A stretch of DNA of 64,000 bases from NCBI RefSeq assembly GCF_014206975.1, contig NZ_JACHOU010000011.1, positions 62,001 through 126,000 on the forward strand. The letters run 5' to 3'. The translations under genes and the position numbers were made by a program. This document shows, piece by piece, positions 37,262-49,444 of this stretch (its first letter is position 1; each line of letters begins with the position of its first letter). The stretch comes from Aminobacter aganoensis. Its GTDB lineage: Bacteria; Pseudomonadota; Alphaproteobacteria; Rhizobiales; Rhizobiaceae. The notes under the pieces are model-generated. The model saw only the letters and a list, made by a program, of their open reading frames with translations, searched no databases and was not told the origin of the DNA.

Positions 37262-38860
37262 TCAGAAGCCGTTGACGTCGAACTGCAGGCGCTTGGCCGA
37301 GTCGATCGACATGTGGTCGCGCACCTTGGCGAGCACGTCCTCGGGGAACGGCGCGTCGAGGTAGAGCAGGGCGATGGCATCGCCGCCCGGGCGGTCGCGG
37401 CCGAGCTGGAAGTTGGCGATGTTGACGCCGTTCTCGCCGCAGACGGTGCCGAGCAGGCCGATGATGCCCGGCGCATCGGCATTGGTGGTGTAGAGCATGT
37501 GCTGGCCGACCTCGGCATCGAGATTGATGCCCTTGATCTGGATGAAGCGCGGCTTGCCGTCGGAGAAGCAGGTGCCGGCGATCGAGCGGGTCATGTGCTC
37601 GGTCTTGACCGTCAGCTTGATGTAGCCGTCGAAGACGCCCGACTTGTCGCGCTTGACCTCGGCGACGATGATGCCGCGCTCCTTCACCATGATCGGCGCC
37701 GACACCATGTTGACATCGGAGAGCTGCGGGCGGATCAGGCCTGCGAGCGCTGCGCTGATCAGCGCCTTGGTGTTCATCTGCGCGGTCTGGCCGTCGAACA
37801 GGATCTCGACCTCGGTGATCGGATCTTCGGTCACCTGGCCGACAAAGGCGCCCAGAACCTCGGCAAGCTTGACGAAGGGCTTCAGGCGCGGAGCTTCTTC
37901 GGCGGTGATCGACGGCATGTTGATGGCGTTGGTGACGGCACCCTTGACCAGGTAGTCGGCCATCTGTTCGGCAACCTGCAGGGCGACGTTTTCCTGAGCC
38001 TCGGAGGTCGAGGCGCCGAGATGCGGCGTGCAGACGACGTTGTCCATGCCGAACAATTCGTTGCTCTCGGCCGGCTCGACCTCGAACACGTCGATGCCGG
38101 CGCCCGCAACCTTGCCGCTCTTCAGCCCGGCGATCAGGTCCTTCTCGACGATCAGGCCGCCGCGGGCGCAGTTGATGATGCGCACGCCGGCCTTCATCTT
38201 GGCGATGGCGTCGGCGTTGATGATGTTGCGCGTCTTGTCGGTCAGCGGCGTGTGCAGGGTGATGAAGTCGGCGCGGGCAAACAACTCGTCGAGCTCGACC
38301 TTCTCGACCCCAAGCTCCTCGGCGCGATGCTCGGAGAGGAACGGGTCGAAGGCGACGACATGCATCTTGAGGCCGACGGCACGGGCGGCGACGATCGAGC
38401 CGATGTTGCCGCAGCCGATCAGGCCGAGTGTCTTGCCGGTGATCTCGACGCCCATGAAGCGGTTCTTTTCCCACTTGCCGGCATGCGTCGAGGCGTTGGC
38501 TTCCGGCAACTGGCGGGCAACGGCGAACATCAGCGCGATGGCGTGCTCGGCAGTGGTGATCGAGTTGCCGAAGGGCGTGTTCATGACGATGATGCCGCGC
38601 CGCGACGCGGCCGGGATGTCGACATTGTCGACGCCGATGCCGGCACGGCCGACGACCTTGAGGTTGGTCGCAGCGGCGATCAGCTTCTCGGTCACCTTGG
38701 TGGCAGAGCGGATGGCGAGGCCGTCATACTGGCCGATGACTTCGAGCAGCTTTTCCTTGTCCTTGCCGAGGTCCGGCAGGTAGTCGACGTCGACACCGCG
38801 GTCCCTGAAGATCTGGACGGCGGTGGTGGAGAGTTTGTCGGAAACGAGAACGCGGGGCAT
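37262..38860 (-). CDS. serA: D-3-phosphoglycerate dehydrogenase
   Basis: First step of serine synthesis from 3-phosphoglycerate. It has 532 aa, the long form. The NAD domain has LGLIGCGNIGSIVAARA; catalytic Arg, Glu and His lie in INCARGG, DVFEVEP and CTPHLGAST. An intervening domain and a C-terminal ACT domain (about 455-532, with TTNADAPGIIGLLGTV) follow; the ACT domain is the usual site of serine feedback. It follows serC by about 180 bp, which hold a hairpin-repeat element. Confidence 0.97.
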   Translation of the reverse strand: MPRVLVSDKLSTTAVQIFRDRGVDVDYLPDLGKDKEKLLEVIGQYDGLAIRSATKVTEKLIAAATNLKVVGRAGIGVDNVDIPAASRRGIIVMNTPFGNSITTAEHAIALMFAVARQLPEANASTHAGKWEKNRFMGVEITGKTLGLIGCGNIGSIVAARAVGLKMHVVAFDPFLSEHRAEELGVEKVELDELFARADFITLHTPLTDKTRNIINADAIAKMKAGVRIINCARGGLIVEKDLIAGLKSGKVAGAGIDVFEVEPAESNELFGMDNVVCTPHLGASTSEAQENVALQVAEQMADYLVKGAVTNAINMPSITAEEAPRLKPFVKLAEVLGAFVGQVTEDPITEVEILFDGQTAQMNTKALISAALAGLIRPQLSDVNMVSAPIMVKERGIIVAEVKRDKSGVFDGYIKLTVKTEHMTRSIAGTCFSDGKPRFIQIKGINLDAEVGQHMLYTTNADAPGIIGLLGTVCGENGVNIANFQLGRDRPGGDAIALLYLDAPFPEDVLAKVRDHMSIDSAKRLQFDVNGF

Positions 38861-38883
38861 GGGTCTGGTCCTTGGCTCTGGTT

Positions 38884-39031
38884 CCCTCCCCCTTGAGGGG
38901 AGGGTGGTCGCGCAGCGACCGGGTGGGTTGTCGAGGCGGTGCGGCCCGAGAATTTCTTGGGAATGGAGCGGGTGGACAGGATCCCACCCGGCTCACTTCG
39001 TTCGCCACCTCCCCTCGAAAGGGGAGGGTGT
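38884..39031. repeat. Intergenic inverted-repeat element between serC and serA
   Basis: Two units face each other. The left unit reads CCTCCCCCTTGAGGGGAGG followed by GGTCGCGCAGCGACC and GGGTGGG; the reverse complement of the right unit reads CCCTCCCCTTTCGAGGGGAGG, then a hairpin around GTTCGCC, then CCGGGTGGG. Each unit folds on itself, and the two can also pair. This is a different family from the element at 28606-28771, though used in the same way inside an operon. Confidence 0.8.
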
Positions 39032-39037
39032 GCTGCG

Positions 39038-40213
39038 TCAAGCCACAGCCTTGAGCGCGGCTTTCTGGTTGGCGAAGGCCCAGTCGAGCCAAGGCATCAG
39101 CGCCATCAGATCCGATGTCTCGACGGTGGCGCCGGCCCAGATGCGCAGGCCGGGAGGCGCGTCGCGATAGGCGCCGATGTCGAAGGCAACGCCTTCCGTT
39201 TCAAGCGCTGACACCATGGCCTTGGCGAAGGCCGCCTGGCCGTCCTTGTCGAGCGCGGCGACCTCAGGGTCGACGATCGACAGGCAGACCGAAGTGTTCG
39301 AGCGCGTCTCCGGCACGACGGCCAGGTTGGCGAGCCAGCCCGACTTCTGCACGAAGGTGTCGATTGCGGCGAAGTTGGCGTCGGCGCGGCCGACCAGAGC
39401 TTCGAGCCCGCCCAGGCCCTTGGCCCAGTTCAGCGCGTCGATGTAGTCCTCGACGCAGAGCATCGACGGCGTATTGATCGTCTCGCCCTTGAAGATGCCT
39501 TCGATCAGCTTGCCGCCCGAGGTCATGCGGAAGATCTTGGGCAGCGGCCAGGCCGGCTTGTAGGTTTCGAGCCTCTCGACGGCGCGCGGGCTGAGGATCA
39601 GCATGCCGTGGGCGCCTTCGCCGCCGAGCACCTTCTGCCAGGAGAAGGTGACGACATCGAGCTTGGCGAAATCGAGGTTCTGCGCGAATGCGGCCGAGGT
39701 GGCGTCGCAGATGGTCAGGCCCTTGCGGTCGGCCGGGATGAAGTCGCCATTGGCGACACGCACGCCCGAGGTCGTACCGTTCCAGGTGAAGACCACGTCG
39801 CGGTCGAAATCGACCTTGGAAAGGTCTGGCAGCTCGCCATAGGCGGCTTCGAACTTGCGCACGTCCTCGAGCTTCAGCTGCTTGACCACGTCGGTGATCC
39901 AGCCGGCGCCAAACGATTCCCAGGCGACCATGTCGATACCGCGCTCGCCGAGCAGGGACCACATCGCCATCTCGACGGCGCCCGTGTCGGAGGCCGGAAC
40001 GATGCCGATGCGATAGCCGGCGGGAACCTTGAGGATTTCGCGGGTCAGCTCGATCGCCTGCTCGAGCTTGGTCTTGCCGATCTTGGCGCGGTGCGAGCGG
40101 CCGAGCGGCGCGTCGGCGAGTGCGGCGAGCGACCAGCCGGGACGTTTTGCGCAGGGACCTGAGGAGAAATTGGGGTTTGCCGGACGGAGTCCGGGCTTGG
40201 CGACGATCGTCAT
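39038..40213 (-). CDS. serC: Phosphoserine aminotransferase
   Basis: PLP-dependent transfer of the amino group from glutamate to 3-phosphohydroxypyruvate, second step of serine synthesis; also used in pyridoxine synthesis. It has 391 aa, the length of the alphaproteobacterial subtype. It begins [20 protein letters not shown]; the PLP lysine is in [25 protein letters not shown] and CDATSAAFA are family motifs. It is the first gene of the serC-serA operon and has a serC-type RNA leader. Confidence 0.96.
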   Translation of the reverse strand: MTIVAKPGLRPANPNFSSGPCAKRPGWSLAALADAPLGRSHRAKIGKTKLEQAIELTREILKVPAGYRIGIVPASDTGAVEMAMWSLLGERGIDMVAWESFGAGWITDVVKQLKLEDVRKFEAAYGELPDLSKVDFDRDVVFTWNGTTSGVRVANGDFIPADRKGLTICDATSAAFAQNLDFAKLDVVTFSWQKVLGGEGAHGMLILSPRAVERLETYKPAWPLPKIFRMTSGGKLIEGIFKGETINTPSMLCVEDYIDALNWAKGLGGLEALVGRADANFAAIDTFVQKSGWLANLAVVPETRSNTSVCLSIVDPEVAALDKDGQAAFAKAMVSALETEGVAFDIGAYRDAPPGLRIWAGATVETSDLMALMPWLDWAFANQKAALKAVA

Positions 40214-40275
40214 CGTGGTTCTATCCTTCCAGATAGTTGGCCCCTCGTTGGGGAGGGGTGGCCCACGGACGGCGA
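40214..40275 (-). ncRNA. serC-motif RNA leader (5' UTR element)
   Basis: On the minus strand, directly before the serC start, GGGCCACCCCTC is followed by hairpin 1 (CCCCTC/GAGGGG, 40241-40258) and hairpin 2 (CTATC-TGGAAG-GATAG, 40221-40236), whose loop and 3' arm hold the ribosome site GGAAGG. Upstream there is TTGACG with a possible -10, near 40270-40300. Position, gene and fold fit the serC motif reported upstream of serC in Rhizobiales. I match it by memory of the motif, not by a covariance search. Confidence 0.65.
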
Positions 40276-40341
40276 TATTATCAGAGGCCCTCGGCGTCAA
40301 GAGGAAATTGAACGTCGCATCTGGAACAGTTTTCCAAATGC

Positions 40342-40372
40342 AAAGGCGGCGGGCCAAAACCCGCCGCCTTTT
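40342..40372 (-). terminator. Terminator after the first Omp gene
   Basis: A 12-bp stem AAAGGCGGCGGG/CCCGCCGCCTTT with a 6-nt loop. It ends the outer-membrane protein gene at 40396 on the minus strand and insulates serC's promoter. Confidence 0.8.
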
Positions 40373-40395
40373 GAAAGGCTTGATCGATGGGACTC

Positions 40396-41091
40396 CTACC
40401 AGAGATCGTAGCGCAGGCCGACCTTGACCTGATGGTAGTCGACGCCCTTCTTCACTGTCAGCGTGTCGATGTCGACATATTCGAGGTCGGGCGCGGTGAG
40501 GTACTGGTAGCCGACGTCGACCGAGGTGTTCCGCGCCACCTGATAGTTGATGCCGGCGCCGACCGAATAGGCGACCTTGTACTGGGTGTCGTCGAGGTTG
40601 AACGTGACCGGTCCGGGCAGGACACTGTAGTCGAGCGTGGTGCTCGAATAGATCAGGCCGACGCCTGCGCCGACATAGGGCGTGAAGCCGGCGATGGTGC
40701 CAAGGTCGGCATACACGTTGGCCATGCCGTTCCAGACGTTGTTTTCGAAATTGACCTGGCTGCCGCCGCTGGCGACATCGAGCTTGTCGTAGGAAACGAA
40801 GCCGAAGTTCAGTTCGCCGCGCAGGAAGTCGCTGAAATGGTAGCCGGCGCCGATGCTGCCATTGACGTGGATGTTGCGCGTTTCCTCGCCGAGCAGGGTG
40901 AATTGGTAGGGCGTGTCGCTGAAATTGTAGCCGATATCGCCGCGCAGGTACCAGCCGGAGCCGACCTCGACCGGGACATATTCCGGCGCTTCTTCGATGA
41001 CGACAGGCGGATCGTAATCGGCTGCACTTGCCGCCAGCGGCCACATCGCGGATGCAGCCAGCGCCAGCGCTATGCGAGACTTCATTGTCAT
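40396..41091 (-). CDS. Outer-membrane beta-barrel protein (Omp25/31-like)
   Basis: A 231-aa protein. The signal peptide ends AASAAD near residue 23. The mature protein begins with an acidic Pro/Glu stretch, then [16 protein letters not shown], a pattern typical of the Omp25/Omp31 and RopB-type eight-strand barrels. Alternating strands and the C-terminal aromatic end (KVGLRYDLW) support insertion by the BAM complex. Two ATG codons (41091, 41085) are close; the first is better spaced from GGGAG. A perfect CtrA box lies 79 bp upstream of the start. Confidence 0.9.
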   Translation of the reverse strand: MTMKSRIALALAASAMWPLAASAADYDPPVVIEEAPEYVPVEVGSGWYLRGDIGYNFSDTPYQFTLLGEETRNIHVNGSIGAGYHFSDFLRGELNFGFVSYDKLDVASGGSQVNFENNVWNGMANVYADLGTIAGFTPYVGAGVGLIYSSTTLDYSVLPGPVTFNLDDTQYKVAYSVGAGINYQVARNTSVDVGYQYLTAPDLEYVDIDTLTVKKGVDYHQVKVGLRYDLW

Positions 41092-41169
41092 GATCGCATT
41101 CTCCCGAAATGGCGCCGGGGTGTTGCCCGAAAATCCAGCAGCCGTTCGAGCCATTGTTAACCATAGAGG

Positions 41170-41184
41170 TTAAGTCACGGTTAA
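41170..41184. promoter_or_regulatory. Perfect CtrA box before the first Omp gene
   Basis: TTAA-GTCACGG-TTAA, an exact match to TTAA-N7-TTAA, placed 79 bp before the ATG. CtrA is known to act on envelope genes including omp25 in Brucella. Binding here is inference. Confidence 0.7.
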
Positions 41185-41224
41185 GGATAACAGGTGGTTA
41201 GCGCGGCTCGGCAACCGGCCAACG

Positions 41225-41254
41225 AAAAACCGCCCGGCAGGGCCGGGCGGTTTG
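41225..41254 (-). terminator. Intrinsic terminator after the second Omp gene
   Basis: Stem AACCGCCCGGC...GCCGGGCGGTT with T5 on the minus strand, 40 bp after the stop of the gene at 41295-42071. Confidence 0.88.
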
Positions 41255-41294
41255 TGCAGATCGGGCTCCACGCGTCGTGATGACGCCAGGGCGA

Positions 41295-42071
41295 TCAGTT
41301 CAGCGAATAACGGACGCCGAGCTTGAAGTCGTGCGAGGTTATGTCCTTGAAACGGATGCCGCTGTTGCCGGCAGGCGGGAACGGCTCGGCCGGGTCATCG
41401 TTCTTGAGCTCACCGGTCTGGCCGTCGCCGAGCGAAAGGAAGCTGTAGCCCAGGTCGATGGTCATGCGCTCGGTTGCCTTAATGCCGACACCGGCATGCA
41501 GCGCCCAGGCGAGATCCCAGCGCGACTTGTCGTCCGCGTAGGCGCCGCCACCGTTGATGATGTTGATATCGCGGAAGCTTGAGATGGTGTTCCGCGAAGC
41601 GCCGATGCCGGCGCCGAGATAAGGAGTCACGCCATAGAAGTCGCCGAGATCGGCATATGCGTTGGCCAGGAACAGCCATTCCGACTTCTTGCCGCGGTAG
41701 TCGTTGGTGGTGATGACGCCGGCATTGTCCTGCCAGTCCAGGGCGCTGAATTCGGAGTTGCCACGGTATTCGACGGTCAGGTCGCCGCGGAGGAAATCGT
41801 TGAACTGGTAGCCGACGCCGACACCGAAGGTCGGGGCGGCGCCGAATGTGCCCTCGTCATGCCAACCATGAGCATCCGGGAATGCGAACAGCTCCGATTC
41901 AAGCCGCTTGATACGCTGGTTGCTCATGCCGATGTGGCCGCGCAGGTACCAGCCGCCATAGGATGGCTGTTCGATCTCGATGACCGGCTCGGGCATGTCC
42001 GCGGCGAATGCCGGGGCAGTGACGCTGGCAAGCAGCGCGGCGGCGAACGCCTTCTTTCCAAAAATGCGCAT
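41295..42071 (-). CDS. Outer-membrane beta-barrel protein (Omp25/31-like), second copy
   Basis: A 258-aa protein related to its downstream neighbour. The signal peptide ends APAFAAD at about residue 24. The mature part has PSYGGWYLRGHIGMSNQ, FNDFLRGDLTVEYRG and ends in FKLGVRYSLN, again a barrel with an aromatic C-terminal strand. The start at 42071 gives the usual signal peptide; a frame extension to 42101 is discarded. The paralogues lie in tandem, but each has its own promoter region, CtrA box and terminator. Confidence 0.9.
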   Translation of the reverse strand: MRIFGKKAFAAALLASVTAPAFAADMPEPVIEIEQPSYGGWYLRGHIGMSNQRIKRLESELFAFPDAHGWHDEGTFGAAPTFGVGVGYQFNDFLRGDLTVEYRGNSEFSALDWQDNAGVITTNDYRGKKSEWLFLANAYADLGDFYGVTPYLGAGIGASRNTISSFRDINIINGGGAYADDKSRWDLAWALHAGVGIKATERMTIDLGYSFLSLGDGQTGELKNDDPAEPFPPAGNSGIRFKDITSHDFKLGVRYSLN

Positions 42072-42146
42072 GATTAAAACCCCATACCTGCGGACCCGCA
42101 ACGCGCCCGACCATGACTAACCGGGATGGATAATGCTTGGTATAGG

Positions 42147-42161
42147 TTAAGGGCTGCTTAA
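42147..42161. promoter_or_regulatory. Perfect CtrA box before the second Omp gene
   Basis: TTAA-GGGCTGC-TTAA, exact TTAA-N7-TTAA, 76 bp before the ATG, almost the same distance as at the neighbouring Omp gene. Confidence 0.7.
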
Positions 42162-42231
42162 CCCTGACGATTAACTACGTTTTCTTGCGCCTCATGGTTG
42201 CCGGACTGCGCGAGCGGCGTCCGCGACAGCA

Positions 42232-42257
42232 AAAAAGCCCGCACGAGGCGGGCTTTC
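42232..42257 (-). terminator. Intrinsic terminator after glmM
   Basis: Stem AAAGCCCGC/GCGGGCTTT, loop TCGT, then T6 on the minus strand, about 30 bp after the glmM stop. Confidence 0.9.
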
Positions 42258-42283
42258 TTGGATCGGCGAAGTTGTTGGAAGTA

Positions 42284-43636
<1,353 letters not shown>

Positions 43637-43884
43637 GATTAGCCTGTCCCCGTGAAGTCCACCCGCGCTTGCTTTGCCACAAGCTGGGCCGACCAACGCA
43701 TCACATTTGGTGATTTTATGTCACAAAACCTTAGAAAAGGGTTGGATTTTTGAGGAAGGGGAATTGAGCATTTGTATTGCATTCATAGATAGGAAAATAT
43801 TCCATAGGTTGGTATGCATTTAGCAATTCGGCAGTCTAGGCAAGGATATGAAGCTCGGCCAGCAGGTTCAACGAGACGGGAGGG

Positions 43885-44661
43885 ATGAATATGTTGGAAC
43901 TTAAGGGCAAGGATTTTCTGTTTGCGATGAACCAACTTTCCGAGCTGAATGAGATCGGAAAGATGGACTCAAAGTATCTTGTGGAACACAAGGAACAAGT
44001 TTCGTTTCTAAACTCTCAGTTGCGCGAAGAGCTAAAAAAATTGAATTTGCCTTTATCAATAATAGTTACTAACAGAATTGAAGGTGGTTTCAATCTTTGG
44101 AGCAATGGAAAATACTCAAGCGATACTGTTGCTAGTAACTTCTCGAAAAATATAGTCGACCTTCGAGCGCGCATCGAGGATGAACTGGAGAATAGCGTAA
44201 TCTATTGCCTTTCTCCTTCGGAGGCGGTGTTTGCGCGTGCGACTGAACCGCCGTTTGGCGTCGAAGTCTTTGACAAGTTCCAAGATGCAGCAACCGATAT
44301 CGAAGAAGCGCGAAAATGCATGGCTTTCGCCCGCTGGACTGGGGCGGTTTTTCACCTGATGCGCGCCATGGAACTGGGACTAACCCTGTTGGGGGGTAAA
44401 TTGGGCGCCACCGTTCAAAATGCGCATGGCGGCTCTCTGTCTTGGGGCATCATCCTTTCAAATCTGGATGGTAGGATTGAACAGCTACCCAAGGGCGAAG
44501 AACGAAATCGCTGGTCGCAAGCAAGAGCGTTGCTCTACCATGTTAATCAGTGCTGGCGAACTGAAACGATGCACCCAAAGCAGACGTATACGGAAGAAGA
44601 GGCAAGGGCAGTCTACGATGCAACAGGATCGTTTTTGAGGTACCTGTCGGGTCTCGTATGA
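43885..44661 (+). CDS. HEPN-like protein in a low-GC insertion
   Basis: A 258-aa protein I cannot name. Residues 148-258 are helical; the segment ARWTGAVFHLMRAMELGLTL, then RTETMH (Arg225 to His230) and YTEEEARAVYDATGSFLRYL, resemble a HEPN domain with the R-x4-H ribonuclease motif, a fold found in toxins and phage defence. The N-terminal half is helical and polar and might be a sensor or partner domain. Codon use is markedly richer in A and T (many AAT, AAA, TTT, ATA) than neighbours, and it lies on the opposite strand between glmM and ftsH, so recent transfer is likely. The start is at ATG 43885, with GGGAGGG upstream. Confidence 0.75.
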   Translation: MNMLELKGKDFLFAMNQLSELNEIGKMDSKYLVEHKEQVSFLNSQLREELKKLNLPLSIIVTNRIEGGFNLWSNGKYSSDTVASNFSKNIVDLRARIEDELENSVIYCLSPSEAVFARATEPPFGVEVFDKFQDAATDIEEARKCMAFARWTGAVFHLMRAMELGLTLLGGKLGATVQNAHGGSLSWGIILSNLDGRIEQLPKGEERNRWSQARALLYHVNQCWRTETMHPKQTYTEEEARAVYDATGSFLRYLSGLV

Positions 44662-44739
44662 AAATCACATTTGATTGCGTCGGTCAGACCGCAATACCCG
44701 TTCGCTGTATGCTGCAAGTCGCCCCGCGCAGCATCGAGC

Positions 44740-44770
44740 TGTGCACCCAAAACTGACCCTCAATTGGCAC
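44740..44770. mobile_element. Possible insertion-sequence end remnant
   Basis: TGTGCACCCAAAACTGACCC followed by CAATTGGCACC, at the boundary of the low-GC insertion. The wording reminds me of IS21-like ends. No transposase gene and no second end were seen in the flanks, so this is weak. Confidence 0.2.
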
Positions 44771-44783
44771 CGTCCAAAAATGC

Positions 44784-44817
44784 AAAAACGCCGCCGAGTT
44801 TCCTCAGCGGCGTTTTT
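44784..44817 (-). terminator. Intrinsic terminator after ftsH
   Basis: Stem AAAAACGCCGC/GCGGCGTTTTT with a 12-nt loop; T run on the minus strand. It ends the ftsH transcript 24 bp after its stop and may also face the HEPN-like gene. Confidence 0.85.
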
Positions 44818-44840
44818 CATTCATTCAGCTTGCGCGAGCC

Positions 44841-46775
<1,935 letters not shown>

Positions 46776-46880
46776 CGAATGTCCCGTTGGCGTCCGCGAG
46801 AGAACGCGCATGGTGTGAGTAAGCTTGCCCCTAACATAGGCACGGGCTGCCACATTGCCAAGCGCGTCCCTAAGTCTCGG

Positions 46881-48236
46881 TTAAGCTCCAACGCCAATGT
46901 GGCCACGGCATGGCGGGTCCGGGACATATGCGGTGCCGATCAAATTTTGGAGAGCCCGCGCAGGGGCGAGATCAAAGGCCGGCAGGAACCGCGCCCAGGG
47001 CGCGGCAACCGGGTTGGTACCTTCCCGTGACAGCAAGCCGGCGAAGGCTTCCCCCCGCCACGATGCCGGCTCGGCCGCAAGTGCGGACCGGACAAGACTT
47101 TCCGGCGCCGTCCCCTCGACCGGCAACGTCCTCGCCGTGATTGGACCGACAGGCGCGACCGCTAAACCGGTTCCCTGTTCTGATGGCTTAAGCCTGTAGC
47201 GGCCGTCCCAGATGCCGCCGGCGAGCGTGGCAGGCGCCGGCAGGCCGCGGTCCTCGCGCAGGACGAAGATCCCGGTCCGGCGTGCATCGACCAGGGCGCG
47301 CGACAATGTGGCGCGGGCCGGCTTGTCGGCCGCAATATTGTTCGCCAGACGCGCCAGCAGGCCCTGGACGCGGGTCTCGTCGGGCAGGTGAGGCACGCCA
47401 CCGGCGACCGCGATCAGGATGCGCAGGGCGTAACATGCCGCGTCCCTGTCGGGCGCGTGGAGGAACGAAGGATCGAGGCGGAGCAGTCCCGGGGCCACCT
47501 TGCCTGCCAGCCCGGCCATCAGCTTGGCCGCTCGCTCGCCGAGTTCGGTCCGCGTTTCGCCAGCTTGCTGCGCTTCTGCAAGGGCCTGTTCGATACGTTC
47601 TCTGCCTTCGTCGCCGAGCGACAGCCGCACGCGCGGGCGCTCATAGGCGAGGTCGGTGTTGGTCGGGTCGTCGAGCCAGCCGATGCCACGTATGCTCAGT
47701 GCCGCGCGCAGCCTGTCGCGGCGTTGGCCGAGCAGCGGCCGGACGATCCAGATGCCGCCATCGAACAGGGTTGCCGGCGCCATGCCGGCGCTGCCGCGCC
47801 CGGCGCCGCGCATGCCGCGCATCAGCACCGTCTCGGCCTGGTCGTTGGCGGTATGCCCGGTGGCGACGACCGTTGCGCCTGCCGCGCGCGCGGCCTCGGC
47901 CAGGAGATCGTAGCGCGCGTCTCGTGCCGCGGCCGGGATGCCGGTCGAGGGTTTGTCGCCGCGCCACCGCATCGTGCGGTGGGCGATGCCATGGGACGCG
48001 CAAAGCCGTGCCACCTGTTCGGCCTCCGCGCCCGAGCCGGGCCGGAGCCCGTGGTCGACGGTGACGGCCATCAGCCGCGTCGAAGGCGCGTGCCGGGCGA
48101 GATGGGCTTGGAGAAGGAGAAGCAGGGCGGTCGAATCGCTGCCGCCGGAAACCGCTGCGACGATGGTCGTATGCGCGGCGAAGTCGAAACCGGAAAAGTC
48201 TGGGAAAAAATCGGTGTCGGTGGGCTGCGTCAGCAC
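46881..48236 (-). CDS. tilS: tRNA(Ile)-lysidine synthetase
   Basis: Converts C34 of the CAU anticodon to lysidine, so the tRNA reads AUA as isoleucine; essential in nearly all bacteria. It has 451 aa. The PP-loop is SGGSDSTAL at about residues 30-38; later [25 protein letters not shown] and RPLL are family signatures; the C-terminal tRNA-binding part is alanine-rich. The start is a GTG at 48236, overlapping the end of cpoB by 7 bp, so the two are translationally coupled. Confidence 0.94.
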   Translation of the reverse strand: MLTQPTDTDFFPDFSGFDFAAHTTIVAAVSGGSDSTALLLLLQAHLARHAPSTRLMAVTVDHGLRPGSGAEAEQVARLCASHGIAHRTMRWRGDKPSTGIPAAARDARYDLLAEAARAAGATVVATGHTANDQAETVLMRGMRGAGRGSAGMAPATLFDGGIWIVRPLLGQRRDRLRAALSIRGIGWLDDPTNTDLAYERPRVRLSLGDEGRERIEQALAEAQQAGETRTELGERAAKLMAGLAGKVAPGLLRLDPSFLHAPDRDAACYALRILIAVAGGVPHLPDETRVQGLLARLANNIAADKPARATLSRALVDARRTGIFVLREDRGLPAPATLAGGIWDGRYRLKPSEQGTGLAVAPVGPITARTLPVEGTAPESLVRSALAAEPASWRGEAFAGLLSREGTNPVAAPWARFLPAFDLAPARALQNLIGTAYVPDPPCRGHIGVGA

Positions 48237-49285
48237 GCGGCGAGGGCCCGTTCCTGCTTGACCCGCTCCTTGATCGCGCCGGAGACATTGGGGTAGCGCT
48301 TGCCGATTTCGCCGAAGGTGGCGCAGGCAACTTCACGCTGCTTCAGGCCGACCAGCGAAACGCCGAGCTTCAGCATCATTTCGGGGGCCTTCTTGGACTT
48401 GGGGTATTCCTTGCTGGCGCTGAGGAAGATTTCGGCAGCGTCGCGGTATTTCTTTTGGCCGAGCAGCGACTCGCCGAGCCAGAAGCGTGCATCCGCCGTC
48501 TTGGGGTCGGCCGGGAAGCGCTGGATATGGTCGCGGAAGCCTTCTTCGGCGGTGGTGTAGTCGCCGGAAAGCACGAACTGATAGGAATTGCGGTAGAGCT
48601 CGTCGGGGTCGTCCGTAGAGGGCAGTGCCGCCACCGCCGTGCCATTGGCCTTGGGCTGTGCCGGCTGTGCGGCGGCCGGGGCCTGCGGCTGCGCCGGCGT
48701 TGCCGCCTGCTGGTCGATCGAGTCGGAAACGACATTGCCGTTCTTGTCGACGGTGATGGTGCCGAAGGTCCGCGGTGGGGCGCCCGTACCGCCGCCCTCG
48801 ATGGTGGTGCCGGGTTCGCCGGTGCCGGAATCGACGATGACGTCCTCGACGCTCTGGCCGTTGGTTGCGGGTGCGGCGGCCTGCGCCTGACCCGATTGAG
48901 GCGCCGTGGGCGCCTCAACGATCGAGCTGTTGTTGGTGGTGCCGGAGGCGTCGGACTTCTTTTGCCCGCCGCCCTCGAGTTCCTGGAAGCGGAACTCGTT
49001 GTCTTCCTGCATTTTCCGCATCTGCTCCTGCATCTGCAGGATCTGGAAGTTCAGTTCCTCGATGCTGCCGTTGAGCTTGCGGATTTCTTCTTCAAGCGTG
49101 GTGACGCGCGGATCGCCTGCCTGGGCAAGCTGGATCGGGGCTTCGTGGTTCTCAGTCTTGCTGCCGAAGACGCCCGGCAGGCCGATTTTCGGAAGGTCGA
49201 TGCCGATGCCGTCGCGCGCATGCGCCGCGGCCCCGGACAATAGGAAGATGGCAAGCGTGCCACTCAGGATTGATCGAAAATGCAT
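48230..49285 (-). CDS. cpoB: Tol-pal system protein CpoB (YbgF)
   Basis: A 351-aa periplasmic protein. The signal peptide ends AAAHA near residue 22. A coiled coil follows (about 55-100: [18 protein letters not shown]), then a Pro/Ala/Gly-rich linker (105-220), then TPR repeats (about 230-345: [37 protein letters not shown]). CpoB links Tol-Pal energy to septal peptidoglycan synthesis in E. coli. It has its own promoter region after the pal terminator, and is followed directly by tilS. Confidence 0.93.
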   Translation of the reverse strand: MHFRSILSGTLAIFLLSGAAAHARDGIGIDLPKIGLPGVFGSKTENHEAPIQLAQAGDPRVTTLEEEIRKLNGSIEELNFQILQMQEQMRKMQEDNEFRFQELEGGGQKKSDASGTTNNSSIVEAPTAPQSGQAQAAAPATNGQSVEDVIVDSGTGEPGTTIEGGGTGAPPRTFGTITVDKNGNVVSDSIDQQAATPAQPQAPAAAQPAQPKANGTAVAALPSTDDPDELYRNSYQFVLSGDYTTAEEGFRDHIQRFPADPKTADARFWLGESLLGQKKYRDAAEIFLSASKEYPKSKKAPEMMLKLGVSLVGLKQREVACATFGEIGKRYPNVSGAIKERVKQERALAAC

Positions 49286-49392
49286 TAGCCTCTCGCCGTG
49301 GAACGGAAATGGTTGCTTCGCGCCGATGCGCTCTCGTCGTTTATCAGGACCGGAGACTTCGGCCAAATTTTGTTTCAAAGGCCCCGATAAGC

Positions 49393-49417
49393 AAAAGGCG
49401 GCCCGAAGACCGCCTTT
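49393..49417 (-). terminator. Terminator after pal
   Basis: Stem AAAGGCGG/CCGCCTTT with an 8-nt loop and TTTT on the minus strand, 28 bp after the pal stop, separating pal from cpoB. Confidence 0.75.
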
Positions 49418-49444
49418 CGTTCGACTGTGTCGCTATTTGGCCGC

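Noticed and set aside
37247-38896. A plus-strand ORF of 549 codons
   Set aside because: Antisense to serA; the serA motifs settle the coding strand.
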